A stretch of 64,000 nucleotides of DNA from Ptiloglossa arizonensis (lineage: Eukaryota > Arthropoda > Insecta > Hymenoptera > Colletidae): positions 868,001 through 932,000 of the forward strand of contig NW_027478521.1 of the NCBI RefSeq assembly GCF_051014685.1. Reading direction: 5' to 3'. Each line of letters opens with the position of its first letter. Position 1 is the stretch's first letter. Below, one piece after another: positions 13,301-24,146 of the stretch. Made by a program: the position numbers and the translations under genes. The notes below the pieces were generated by a model, which was given only the letters and a program-made list of their open reading frames with translations, had not been told where the DNA came from and did not search any database.

Positions 13301-13790
13301 GCTTGTCGAGCATCAGAACTGCGAAAATTTTGAGTTTCTCGAGCGTTTCTTACCTCCAAACTGCCATATCTCGCGAACGGATTGACCAATCCGCAAAATT
13401 TCTGTTGCATCTGAAAGTAGAAACTCGCCCGATTACAACGGTATGTGTACTTTTCCCCTAGCCCGTTCTAGTTATTCGTTTCGAGCAACAGAACTGCGAA
13501 AATTTTGAGTTTCTCAAGCGTTTCTTACTTCCAAACTGCCATATCTCGCGAACGGATTGACCAATCCGCAAAATTTCTGTTGCATCTGAAAGTAGAAACT
13601 CGCCCGATTACAACACTATGCGTACTTTTCCCCTACGCCGTTCTAGTTATTCGTTTCGAGCATCAGAACTGCGAAAATTTTGAGTTTCTCAAGCGTTTCT
13701 TACTTCCAAACTGCCATATCTCGCGAACGGATTGACCAATCCGCAAAATTTCTGTTGCATCTGAAAGTAGAAACTCGCCCGATTACAACA
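10326..13790 (+). repeat. Mosaic satellite block, source of a displaced copy near 18-21 kb
   Basis: This block contains single-use variants, for example TTTGGAG at 10530 and TTTAGAGC at 10679. It also has a local 3-monomer (525 bp) reuse: the monomers at 10851 and 11376 share TCTCGAGCG, AAATTCGCCC and CAAATGTATG. Most of the block up to about 12.95 kb reappears at 18.26-20.95 kb. The remaining part, 12.95-13.79 kb, is ordinary array with CACTATG, TAGCCC and GCTTG type monomers. Confidence 0.85.
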
Positions 13791-16700
13791 CTATGCATAC
13801 TTTTCCCCTAGGCCGTTCTAGTTATTCGTTTCGAGCATCAGAACTGCGAAAATTTTGAGTTTCTCAAGCGTTGCTTACGTCCAAACTGCCATATCTCGCG
13901 AACGGATTGAACAATTCGCAAAATTTCTGTTGCATCTGAAAGTAGAAACTCGCCCGATTACAACGGTGGGCGTACTTTTCCCCTAGGCCGTTCTAGTTAT
14001 TCGTTTCGAGCATCAGAACTGCGAAAATTTTGAGTTTCTCGAGCGTTTCTTACTTCCAAACTGCCATATCTCGCGAACGGATTGACCAATCCGCAAAATT
14101 TCTGTTGCATCTCAAAGTAGAAACTCGCCCGATTACAACACTATGCGTACTTTTCCCCTAGGCCGTTCTAGTTATTCGTTTCGAGCATCAGAACTGCGAA
14201 AATTTTGAGTTTCTCAAGCGTTTCTTACCTCCAAACAGCCATATCTCGCGAACGGATTGACCAATCCGCAAAATTTCTGTTGCATCTGAAAGTAGAAACT
14301 CGCCCGATTACAACGGTGTGCGTACTTTTCCCCTAGCCCGTTCTAGTTATTCGTTTCGAGCAACAGAACTGCGAAAATTTTGAGTTTTTCAAGCGTTGCT
14401 TACCTCCAAACTGCCATATCTCGCGAACGGATTGACCAATCCGCAAAATTTCTGTTGCATCTGAAAGTAGAAACTCGCCCGATTACAACGGTATGCGTAC
14501 TTTTCCCCTAGCCCGTTCTAGTTATTCGTTTCGAGCATCAGAACTGCGAAAATTTTGAGTTTCTCAAGCGTTGCTTACCTCCAAACTGCCATATCTCGCG
14601 AACGGATTGACCAATCCGCAAAATTTCTGTGCATCTGAAAGTAGAAACTCGCCCGATTACAACGGTGTGCGTACCTTTCCCCTAGGCCGTTCTAGTTATT
14701 CGTTTCGAGCATCAGAACTGCGAAGATTTTGAGTTTCTCGAGCGTTTCTTACATCCAAACTGCCATATCTCGCGAACGGATTGACCAATCCGCAAAATTT
14801 CTGTTGCATCTGAAAGTAGAAATTCGCCCGATTACAACTGTATGCGTACTTTTCCCCTAGCCCGTTCTAGTTATTCGTTTCGAGCAACAGAACTGCGAAA
14901 ATTTTGAGTTTCTCAAGCGTTGCTTACCTCCAAACTGCCATATCTCGCGAACGGATTGACCAATCCGCAAAATTTCTGTTGCATCTGAAAGTAGAAACGC
15001 GCCCGATTACAACGGTGTGCGTACTTTTCCCCTAGGCCGTTCTTGTTATTCGTTTCGAGCATCAGAACTGCGAAAATTTTGAGTTTCTCAAGCGTTTCTT
15101 TCTTCCATACTGCCATATCTCGCGAACGGATTGACCAATCCGCAAAATTTCTGTTGCATCTCAAAGTAGAAACTCGCCCGATTACAACACTATGCGTACT
15201 TTTCCCCTAGGCCGTTCTAGTTATTCGTTTCGAGCATCAGAACTGCGAAAATTTTGAGTTTCTCAAGCGTTTCTTACTTCCAAACTGCCATATCTCGCGA
15301 ACGGATTGACCAATCCGCAAAATTTCTGTTGCATCTCAAAGTAGAAACTCGCCCGATTACAACACTATGCGTACTTTTCCCGTAGGCCGTTCTAGTTAAT
15401 CGTTTCGAGCATCAGAACTGCGAAAATTTTGAGTTTCTCAAGCGTTTCTTACCTCCAAACTGCCATATCTCGCGAACGGATTGACCAATCCGCAAAATTT
15501 CTGTTGCATCTCAAAGTAGAAACTCGCCCGATTACAACACTATGCATACTTTTCCCCTAGGCCGTTCTAGTTATTCTTTTCGAGCATCAGAACTGCGAAA
15601 ATTTTGAGTTTCTCAAGCGTTGCTTACGTCCAAACTGCCATATCTCGCGAACGGATTGAACAATTCGCAAAATTTCTGTTGCATCTGAAAGTAGAAACTC
15701 GCCCGATTACAACGGTGGGCGTACTTTTCCCCTAGGCCGTTCTAGTTATTCGTTTCGAGCATCAGAACTGCGAAAATTTTGAGTTTCTCGAGCGTTTCTT
15801 ACTTCCAAACTGCCATATCTCGCGAACGGATTGACCAATCCGCAAAATTTCTGTTGCATCTCAAAGTAGAAACTCGCCCGATTACAACACTATGCGTACT
15901 TTTCCCCTAGGCCGTTCTAGTTATTCGTTTCGAGCATCAGAACTGCGAAAATTTTGAGTTTCTCAAGCGTTTCTTACCTCCAAACTGCCATATCTCGCGA
16001 ACGGATTGACCAATCCGCAAAATTTCTGTTGCATCTGAAAGTAGAAACTCGCCCGATTACAACGGTATGCGTACTTTTCCCCTAGCCCGTTCTAGTTATT
16101 CGTTTCGAGCAACAGAACTGCGAAAATTTTGAGTTTTTCAAGCGTTGCTTACATCCAAACTGCCATATCTCGCGAACGGATTGACCAATCCGCAAAATTT
16201 CTGTTGCATCTGAAAGTAGAAACTCGCCCGATTACAACGGTATGCGTACTTTTCCCCTAGCCCGTTCTAGTTATTCGTTTCGAGCATCAGAACTGCGAAA
16301 ATTTTGAGTTTCTCAAGCGTTGCTTACCTCCAAACTGCCATATCTCGCGAACGGATTGACCAATCCGCAAAATTTCTGTGCATCTGAAAGTAGAAACTCG
16401 CCCGATTACAACGGTGTGCGTACCTTTCCCCTAGGCCGTTCTAGTTATTCGTTTCGAGCATCAGAACTGCGAAGATTTTGAGTTTCTCGAGCGTTTCTTA
16501 CATCCAAACTGCCATATCTCGCGAACGGATTGACCAATCCGCAAAATTTCTGTTGCATCTGAAAGTAGAAATTCGCCCGATTACAACTGTATGCGTACTT
16601 TTCCCCTAGCCCGTTCTAGTTATTCGTTTCGAGCAACAGAACTGCGAAAATTTTGAGTTTCTCAAGCGTTGCTTACCTCCAAACTGCCATATCTCGCGAA

Positions 16701-18129
16701 CGGATTGACCAATCCGCAAAATTTCTGTTGCATCTGAAAGTAGAAACGCGCCCGATTACAACGGTGTGCGTACTTTTCCCCTAGGCCGTTCTTGTTATTC
16801 GTTTCGAGCATCAGAACTGCGAAAATTTTGAGTTTCTCAAGCGTTTCTTTCCTCCATACTGCCATATCTCGCGAACGGATTGACCAATCCGCAAAATTTC
16901 TGTTGCATCTCAAAGTAGAAACTCGCCCGATTACAACACTATGCGTACTTTTCCCCTAGGCCGTTCTAGTTATTCGTTTCGAGCATCAGAACTGCGAAAA
17001 TTTTGAGTTTCTCAAGCGTTTCTTACTTCCAAACTGCCATATCTCGCGAACGGATTGACCAATCCGCAAAATTTCTGTTGCATCTCAAAGTAGAAACTCG
17101 CCCGATTACAACACTATGCGTACTTTTCCCGTAGGCCGTTCTAGTTAATCGTTTCGAGCATCAGAACTGCGAAAATTTTGAGTTTCTCAAGCGTTTCTTA
17201 CCTCCAAACTGCCATATCTCGCGAACGGATTGACCAATCCGCAAAATTTCTGTTGCATCTCAAAGTAGAAACTCGCCCGATTACAACACTATGCATACTT
17301 TTCCCCTAGGCCGTTCTAGTTATTCTTTTCGAGCATCAGAACTGCGAAAATTTTGAGTTTCTCAAGCGTTGCTTACGTCCAAACTGCCATATCTCGCGAA
17401 CGGATTGAACAATTCGCAAAATTTCTGTTGCATCTGAAAGTAGAAACTCGCCCGATTACAACGGTGGGCGTACTTTTCCCCTAGGCCGTTCTAGTTATTC
17501 GTTTCGAGCATCAGAACTGCGAAAATTTTGAGTTTCTCGAGCGTTTCTTACTTCCAAACTGCCATATCTCGCGAACGGATTGACCAATCCGCAAAATTTC
17601 TGTTGCATCTCAAAGTAGAAACTCGCCCGATTACAACACTATGCGTACATTTCCCCTAGGCCGTTCTAGTTATTCGTTTCGAGCATCAGAACTGCGAAAA
17701 TTTTGAGTTTCTCAAGCGTTTCTTACCTCCAAACTGCCATATCTCGCGAACGGATTGACCAATCCGCAAAATTTCTGTTGCATCTGAAAGTAGAAACACG
17801 CCCGATTACAACGGTATGCGTTCTTTTCCCCTAGCCCGTTCTAGTTATTCGTTTCGAGCAACAGAACTGCGAAAATTTTGAGTTTTTCAAGCGTTGCTTA
17901 CCTCCAAACTGCCATATCTCGCGAACGGATTGACCAATCCGCAAAATTTCTGTTGCATCTGAAAGTAGAAACTCGCCCGATTACAACGGTATGCGTACTT
18001 TTCCCCTAGCCCGTTCTAGTTATTCGTTTCGAGCATCAGAACTGCGAAAATTTTGAGTTTCTCAAGCGTTGCTTACCTCCAAACTGCCATATCTCGCGAA
18101 CGGATTGACCAATCCGCAAAATTTCTGTG
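13791..18129 (+). repeat. 10-monomer higher-order repeat (1749 bp), about 2.5 copies
   Basis: The private CTATGCATAC recurs at 13791, 15540 and 17289, exactly 1749 bp apart. Each unit carries a one-base deletion in CTGTTGCAT (CTGTGCAT, at 14630/14631, 16379/16380 and 18128/18129), which explains 1749 instead of 1750. Other shared marks are TTACGTCC with GAACAATTCGC, GGTGGGCG, GAAGATTTT and AAACGCGCCC. Copies differ at only a few positions (AAACAGCC versus AAACTGCC, TACCTCC versus TACATCC, TTCTTCCATAC versus TTCCTCCATAC), so the amplification is recent. Confidence 0.92.
14630..14631 (+). other. Single-base deletion type A (CTGTGCAT), repeated at 16379 and 18128
   Basis: One T is missing from CTGTTGCAT at monomer positions 104-106. 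The same event is carried by all copies of the 1749-bp HOR, so it arose once before that amplification. Confidence 0.93.
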
Positions 18130-20950
18130 CATCTCAAAGTAGAAACTCGCCCGATTACAACACTATGCGTACTTTTCCCCTAGGCCGTTCTAGTTATTCG
18201 TTTCGAGCATCAGAACTGCGAAAATTTTGAGTTTCTCAAGCGTTTCTCACCTACAAACTGCCACATCTCGCGAACGGATTGTCCAATCCGCAAAATTTCT
18301 GATGCATCTGAAAGTAGAAACTCGCCCGATTACAACGGTGTGCGTACTTTTCCCCTAGGCCGTTCTTGTTATTCGTTTCGAGCATCAGAACCGCGAAAAT
18401 TTTGAGTTTCTCAAGCGTTTCTTACATCCAAACTGCCATATCTCGCGAACGGATTGACCAATCCTCAAAATTTCTGTTGCATCTGAAAGTAGAAACTCGC
18501 CCGATTACAACGGTATGCGTACTTTTCCCCTAGGCCGTTCTAGTTATTCGTTTCGAGCATCAGAACTGCGAAAATTTTGAGTTTCTCAAGCGTTTCTTAC
18601 ATCCAAACTGCCATATCTCGCGAACGGATTGACCATTCCGCAAAATTTCTGTTGCATCTGAAAGTAGAAACTCGCCCGATTACAACGGTATGCGTACTTT
18701 TCCCCTAGCCCGTTCTAGTTATTCGTTTCGAGCAACAGAACTGCGAAAATTTTGAGTTTTTCAAGCGTTGCTTACCTCCAAACTGCCATATCTCGCGAAC
18801 GGATTGACCAATCCGCAAAATTTCTGTTGCATCTGAAAGTAGAAACTCGCCCGATTACAACGGTGTGCGTACTTTTCCCCTAGGCCGTTCTAGTTATGCT
18901 TGTCGAGCATCAGAACTGCGAAAATTTGGAGTTTCTCGAGCGTTTCTTACCTCCAAACTGCCATATCTCGCGAACGGATTGACCAATCCGCAAAATTTCT
19001 GTTGCATCTGAAAGTAGAAACTCGCCCGATTACAACACTATGCGTACTTTTCCCCTAGGCCGTTCTAGTTATTCGTTTAGAGCATCAGAATTGCGAAAAT
19101 TTTGAGTTTCTCAAGCGTTGCTTACCTCCAAACTGCTATATCTCGCGAACGGATTGAACAATTCGCAAAATTTCTGTTGCATCTGAAAGTAGAAACTCGC
19201 CCGATTACAACGGTGGGCGTACTTTTCCCCTAGGCCGTTCTAGTTATTCGTTTCGAGCATCAGAACTGCGAAAATTTTGAGTTTCTCGAGCGTTTCTTAC
19301 ATCCAAACTGCCATATCTCACGAACGGATTGATCAATCCGCAAAATTTCTGTTGCATCTGAAAGTAGAAATTCGCCCGATTACAAATGTATGCGTACTTT
19401 TCCCCTAGCCCGTTCTAGTTATTCGTTTCGAGCAACAGAACTGCGAAAATTTTGAGTTTCTCAAGCGTTGCTTACCTCCAAACTGCCATATCTCGCGAAC
19501 GGATTGACCAATCCGCAAAATTTCTGTTGCATCTCAAAGTAGAAACTCGCCCGATTACAACACTATGCGTACTTTTCCCCTAGCCCGTTCTAGTTATTCG
19601 TTTCGAGCAACAGAACTGCGAAAATTTTGAGTTTCTCAAGCGTTGCTTACATCCAAACTGCCATATCTCGCGAACGGATTGACCAATCCGCAAAATTTCT
19701 GTTGCATCTGAAAGTAGAAACTCGCCCGATTACAACGGTGTGCGTACTTTTCCCTTAGGCCGTTCTAGTTATGCTTGTCGAGCATCAGAACTGCGAAAAT
19801 TTTGAGTTTCTCAAGCGTTTCTTACCTCCAAACTGCCATATCTCGCGAACGGAATGACCAATCCGCAAAATTTCTGTTGCATCTGAAAGTAGAAACTCGC
19901 CCGATTACAACGGTGTGTGTACTTTTCCCCTAGGCCGTTCTTGTTATTCGTATCGAGCATCAGAACCGCGAAAATTTTGTGTTTCTCAAGCGTTTCTTAC
20001 ACCCAAACTGCCACATCTCGCGAACGGATTGACCAATCCGCAAAATTTCTGTTGCATCTGAAAGTAGAAACTCGCCCGACTACAACGGTGTGCGTACTTT
20101 TCCCCTAGGCCGTTCTAGTTATTCGTTTCGAGCATCAGAACTGCGAAAATTTTGAGTTTCTCAAGCGGTTCTTACATCCAAACTGCCATATCTCGCGAAA
20201 GGATTGTCCAATCCGCAAAATTTCTGTTGCATCAGAAAGTAGAAACTCGCCCGATTACAACGGTATGCGCACTTTTCCCCTAGCCCGTTCTAGTTATTCG
20301 TTTCGAGCAACAGAACTGCGAAAATTTTGAGTTTTTTAAGCATTGCTTACCTCCAAACTGCCATATCTCGCGAACGGATTGACCAATCCGCAAAATTTCT
20401 GTTGCATCTGAAAGTAGAAACTCGCCCGATTACAACGGTATGCGTACTTTTCCCCTAGCCCGTTCTAGTTATTCGTTTCGAGCATCAGAACTGCGAAAAT
20501 GTTGAGTTTCTCAAGCGTTGCTTACCTCCAAACTGCCATATCTCGCGAACGGATTGACCAATCCGCAAAATTTCTGTTGCATCTGAAAGTAGAAACTCGC
20601 CCGACTACAACGGTGTGCGTACTTTTCCCCTAGGCCGTTCTAGTTATTCGTTTCGAGCATCAGAACTGCGAAAATTTTGAGTTTCTCAAGCGTTTCTTAC
20701 CTCCAAACTGCCATATCTCGCGAACGGATTGACCAATCCGCAAAATTTCTGTTGCATCTGAAAGTAGAAACTCGCCCGATTACAACACTATGCGTACTTT
20801 TCCCCTAGGCCGTTCTAGTTATTCGTTTCGAGCAACAGAACTGCGAAAATTTTGAGTTTCACAAGCGTTGCTTACCTCCAAACTGCCATATCTCGCGAAC
20901 GGATTGACCAATCCGCAAAATTTCTGTTGCATCTGAAAGTAGAAACTCGC
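18130..20950 (+). repeat. Displaced segmental copy of about 9.86-12.95 kb, lacking two monomers
   Basis: The rare TTTGGAG at 18926 pairs with 10529, an offset of 8397 bp (48 monomers minus the three single-base deletions in between). Further right the GTGTGTGTAC segment pairs with 11870 at an offset of 8047 bp (46 monomers minus three). The 350-bp step is a two-monomer difference located at 19561-19585, where a CACTATG end is joined to TAGCCC. The two copies share TTTAGAGC, CTCACGAACGG with GATCAAT, CAAATGTATG, TCGTATCGAG and AAGCGGTTCT. Confidence 0.88.
19423..19597 (+). repeat. Monomer with recombinant end, site of a 350-bp difference
   Basis: It ends CAACACTATG followed by TAGCCC. In the paired region the CACTATG end at about 11160 is followed by TAGGCC, and the TAGCCC end at about 11530 is preceded by CAAATGTATG, two monomers later. 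The simplest reading is exchange within GCGTACTTTTCCCCTAG that removed 350 bp here; a gain in the other copy is the alternative. Confidence 0.75.
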
Positions 20951-23900
20951 CCGACTACAACGGTGTGCGTACTTTTCCCCTAGGCCGTTCTAGTTATTCG
21001 TTTCGAGCATCAGAACTGCGAAAATTTTGAGTTTCTCAAGCGTTTCTTACCTCCAAACTGCCATATCTCGCGAACGGATTGACCAATCCGCAAAATTTCT
21101 GTTGCATCTCAAAGTAGAAACTCGCCCGATTGCAACACTATGCGTACTTTTCCCCTAGGCCGTTCTAGATATTCGTTTCGAGCATCAGAACTGCAAAAAT
21201 TTTGAGTTTCTCAAGCGTTTCTTACCTCCAAACTGCCATATCTCGCGAACGGAATGACCAATCCGCAAAATTTCTGTTGCATCTGAAAGTAGAAATTCGC
21301 CCGATTACAACTGTATGCGTACTTTTCCCCTAGCCCGTTCTAGTTATTCGTTTCGAGCAACAGAACTGCGAAAATTTTGAGTTTCTCAAGCGTTGCTTAC
21401 CTCCAAACTGCAATATCTCGCGAACGGATTCACCAATCCGCAAAATTTCTGTTGCATCTGAAAGTAGAAACTCGCCCGATTACAACGGTGTGCGTACTTT
21501 TCCCCTAGGCCGTTCTAGTTATTCATTTCGAGCATCAGAACTGCGAAAATTTTGAGTTTCTCAAGCGTTTCTTACTTCCAAACTGCCATATCTCGCGAAC
21601 GGATTGACCAATCCGCAAAATTTCTGTTGCATCTGAAGGTAGAAACTCGCCCGATTACAACGGTGTGCGTATTTTCCCCTAGGCCGTTCTAGTTATTCGT
21701 TTCGAGCATCAGAACTGCGAAAATTTTGAGTTTTTCAAGCGTTTCTTACCTCCAAACTGCCATATCTCGCGAACGGATTGACCAATCCGCAAAATTTCTG
21801 TTGCATCTGAAAGTAGAAACTCGCCCGATTACAACACTATGCGTACTTTTCCCCTAGGCCGTTCTAGTTATTCGTTTCGAGCATCAGAATTGCGAAAATT
21901 ACGAGTTTCTCAAGCGTTTCTTACCTCCAAACTGCCATATCTCGCGAACGGATTGACCAATCCGCAAAATTTCTGTTGCATCTGAAAGTAGAAATTCGCC
22001 CGATTACAACTGTATGCGTACTTTTCCCCTAGCCCGTTCTAGTTATTCGTTTCGAGCAACAGAACTGCGAAAATTTTGAGTTTCTCAAGCGTTGCTTACC
22101 TCCAAACTGCCATATCTCGCGAACGGATTCACCAATCCGCAAAATTTCTGTTGCATCTGAAAGTAGAAACTCGCCCGATTACAACGGTGTGCGTACTTTT
22201 CCCCTAGGCCGTTCTAGTTATGCTTGTCGAGCATCAGAACTGCGAAAATTTTGAGTTTCTCAAGCGTTTCTTACCTCCAAACTGCCATATCTCGCGAACG
22301 GAATGACCAATCCGCAAAATTTCTGTTGCATCTGAAAGTAGAAACTCGCCCGATTACAACGGTGTGCGTACTTTTCCCCTAGCCCGTTCTAGTTATTCGT
22401 TTCGAGCAACAGAACTGCGAAAATTTTGAGTTTCTCAAGCGTTGCTTACCTCCAAACTGCCATATCTCGCGAACGGATTCACCAATCCGCAAAATTTCTG
22501 TTGCATCTGAAAGTAGAACCTCGCCCGATTACAACGGTGTGCGTACTTTTCCCCTAGGCCGTTCTAGTTATGCTTGTCGAGCATCAGAACTGCGAAAATT
22601 TTGAGTTTCTCGAGCGTTTCTTACCTCCAAACTGCCATATTTCGCGAACGGATTGTCCAATCCGCAAAATTTCTGATGCATCTGAAAGTAGAAACTCGCC
22701 CGATTACAACTGTATGCGTACTTTTCCCCTAGCCCGTTCTAGTTATTCGTTTCGAGCAACAGAACTGCGAAAATTTTGAGTTTTTCAAGCGTTGCTTACC
22801 TCCAAACTGCCATATCTCGCGAACGGATTGACCAATCCGCAAAATTTCTGTTGCATCTGAAGGTAGAAACTCGCCCGATTACAACGGTATGCGTACTTTT
22901 CCCCTAGGCCGTTCTAGTTATTCGTTTCGAGCATCAGAACTGCGAAAATTTTGAGTTTCTCAAGCGTTTCTTACCTCCAAACTGCCATATCTCGCGAACG
23001 GATTGACCAATCCGCAAAATTTCTGTTGCATCTGAAAGTAGAAACTCGCCCGATTACAACACTATGCGTACTTTTCCCCTAGGCCGTTCTAGTTATTCGT
23101 TTCGAGCATCAGAACTGCGAAAATTTTGAGTTTCTCAAGCGTTTCTTACCTCCAAACTGCCATATCTCGCGAACGGATTGGCCAATCCGCAAAATTTCTG
23201 TTGCATCTGAAAGTAGAAACTCGCCCGATTACAACGGTGTGCGTACTTTTCCCCTAGGCCGTTCTAGTTATGCTTGTCGAGCATCAGAACTGCGAAAATT
23301 TTGAGTTTCTCGAGCGTTTCTTACCTCCAAACTGCCATATCTCGCGAACGGATTGACCAATCCGCAAAATTTCTGTTGCATCTGAAAGTAGAAACTCGCC
23401 CGATTACAACACTATGCGTACTTTTCCCCTAGGCCGTTCTAGTTATTCGTTTCGAGCAACAGAACTGCGAAAATTTTGAGTTTCTCAAGCGTTGCTTACC
23501 TCCAAACTGCCATATCTCGCGAACGGATTCACCAATCCGCAAAATTTCTGTTGCATCTGAAAGTAGAAACTCGCCCGATTACAACGGTGTGCGTACTTTT
23601 CCCCTAGCCCGTTCTAGTTATTCGTTTCGAGCAACAGAACTGCGAAAATTTTGAGTTTCTCAAGCGTTGCTTACCTCCAAACTACCATATCTCGCGAACG
23701 GATTCACCAATCCGCAAAATTTCTGTTGCATCTGAAAGTAGAACCACGCCCGATTACAACGGTGTGCGTACTTTTCCCCTAGGCCGTTCTAGTTATGCTT
23801 GTCGAGCATCAGAACTGCGAAAATTTTGAGTTTCTCAAGCGTTTCTTACCTCCAAACTGCCATATCTCGCGAACGGAATGACCAATCCGCAAAATTTCTT

Positions 23901-24146
23901 TTGCATCTGAAAGTAGAAACTCGCCCGATTACAACGGTGTGCGTACTTTTCCCCTAGGCCGTTCTTGTTATTCGTTTCGAGCATCAGAACCGCGAAAATT
24001 TTGAGTTTCTCAAGCGTTTCTTACATCCAAACTGCCATATCTCGCGAACGGATTGACCAATCCGCAAAATTTCTGTTGCATCCGAAAGTAGAAACTCGCC
24101 CGATTACAACGGTATGCGTACTTTTCCCCTAGCCCGTTCTAGTTAT
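20951..24146 (+). repeat. Mosaic satellite block marked by GGATTCACC monomers
   Basis: Five CAACAG-start monomers here carry the otherwise rare GATTCACCAATCC, which breaks the central dyad, at about 21428, 22128, 22478, 23528 and 23703. A single-base deletion at 21671 (GCGTATTTT for GCGTACTTTT) is unique in the window. Rare neighbours include GTAGAACCTCG and GTAGAACCACG. No gene or foreign element is present. Confidence 0.85.
21671..21672 (+). other. Single-base deletion type B (GCGTATTTT), unique
   Basis: The C of GCGTACTTTT at monomer position 150 is missing. No other copy is seen, which fits its place in a block that was not amplified. Confidence 0.93.

Noticed and set aside
14913..15164. 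Minus-strand frames of 63-83 codons (also at 4197, 9797, 16662 and 39718)
   Set aside because: They are reverse-strand reads of the satellite monomer with no independent coding signal.
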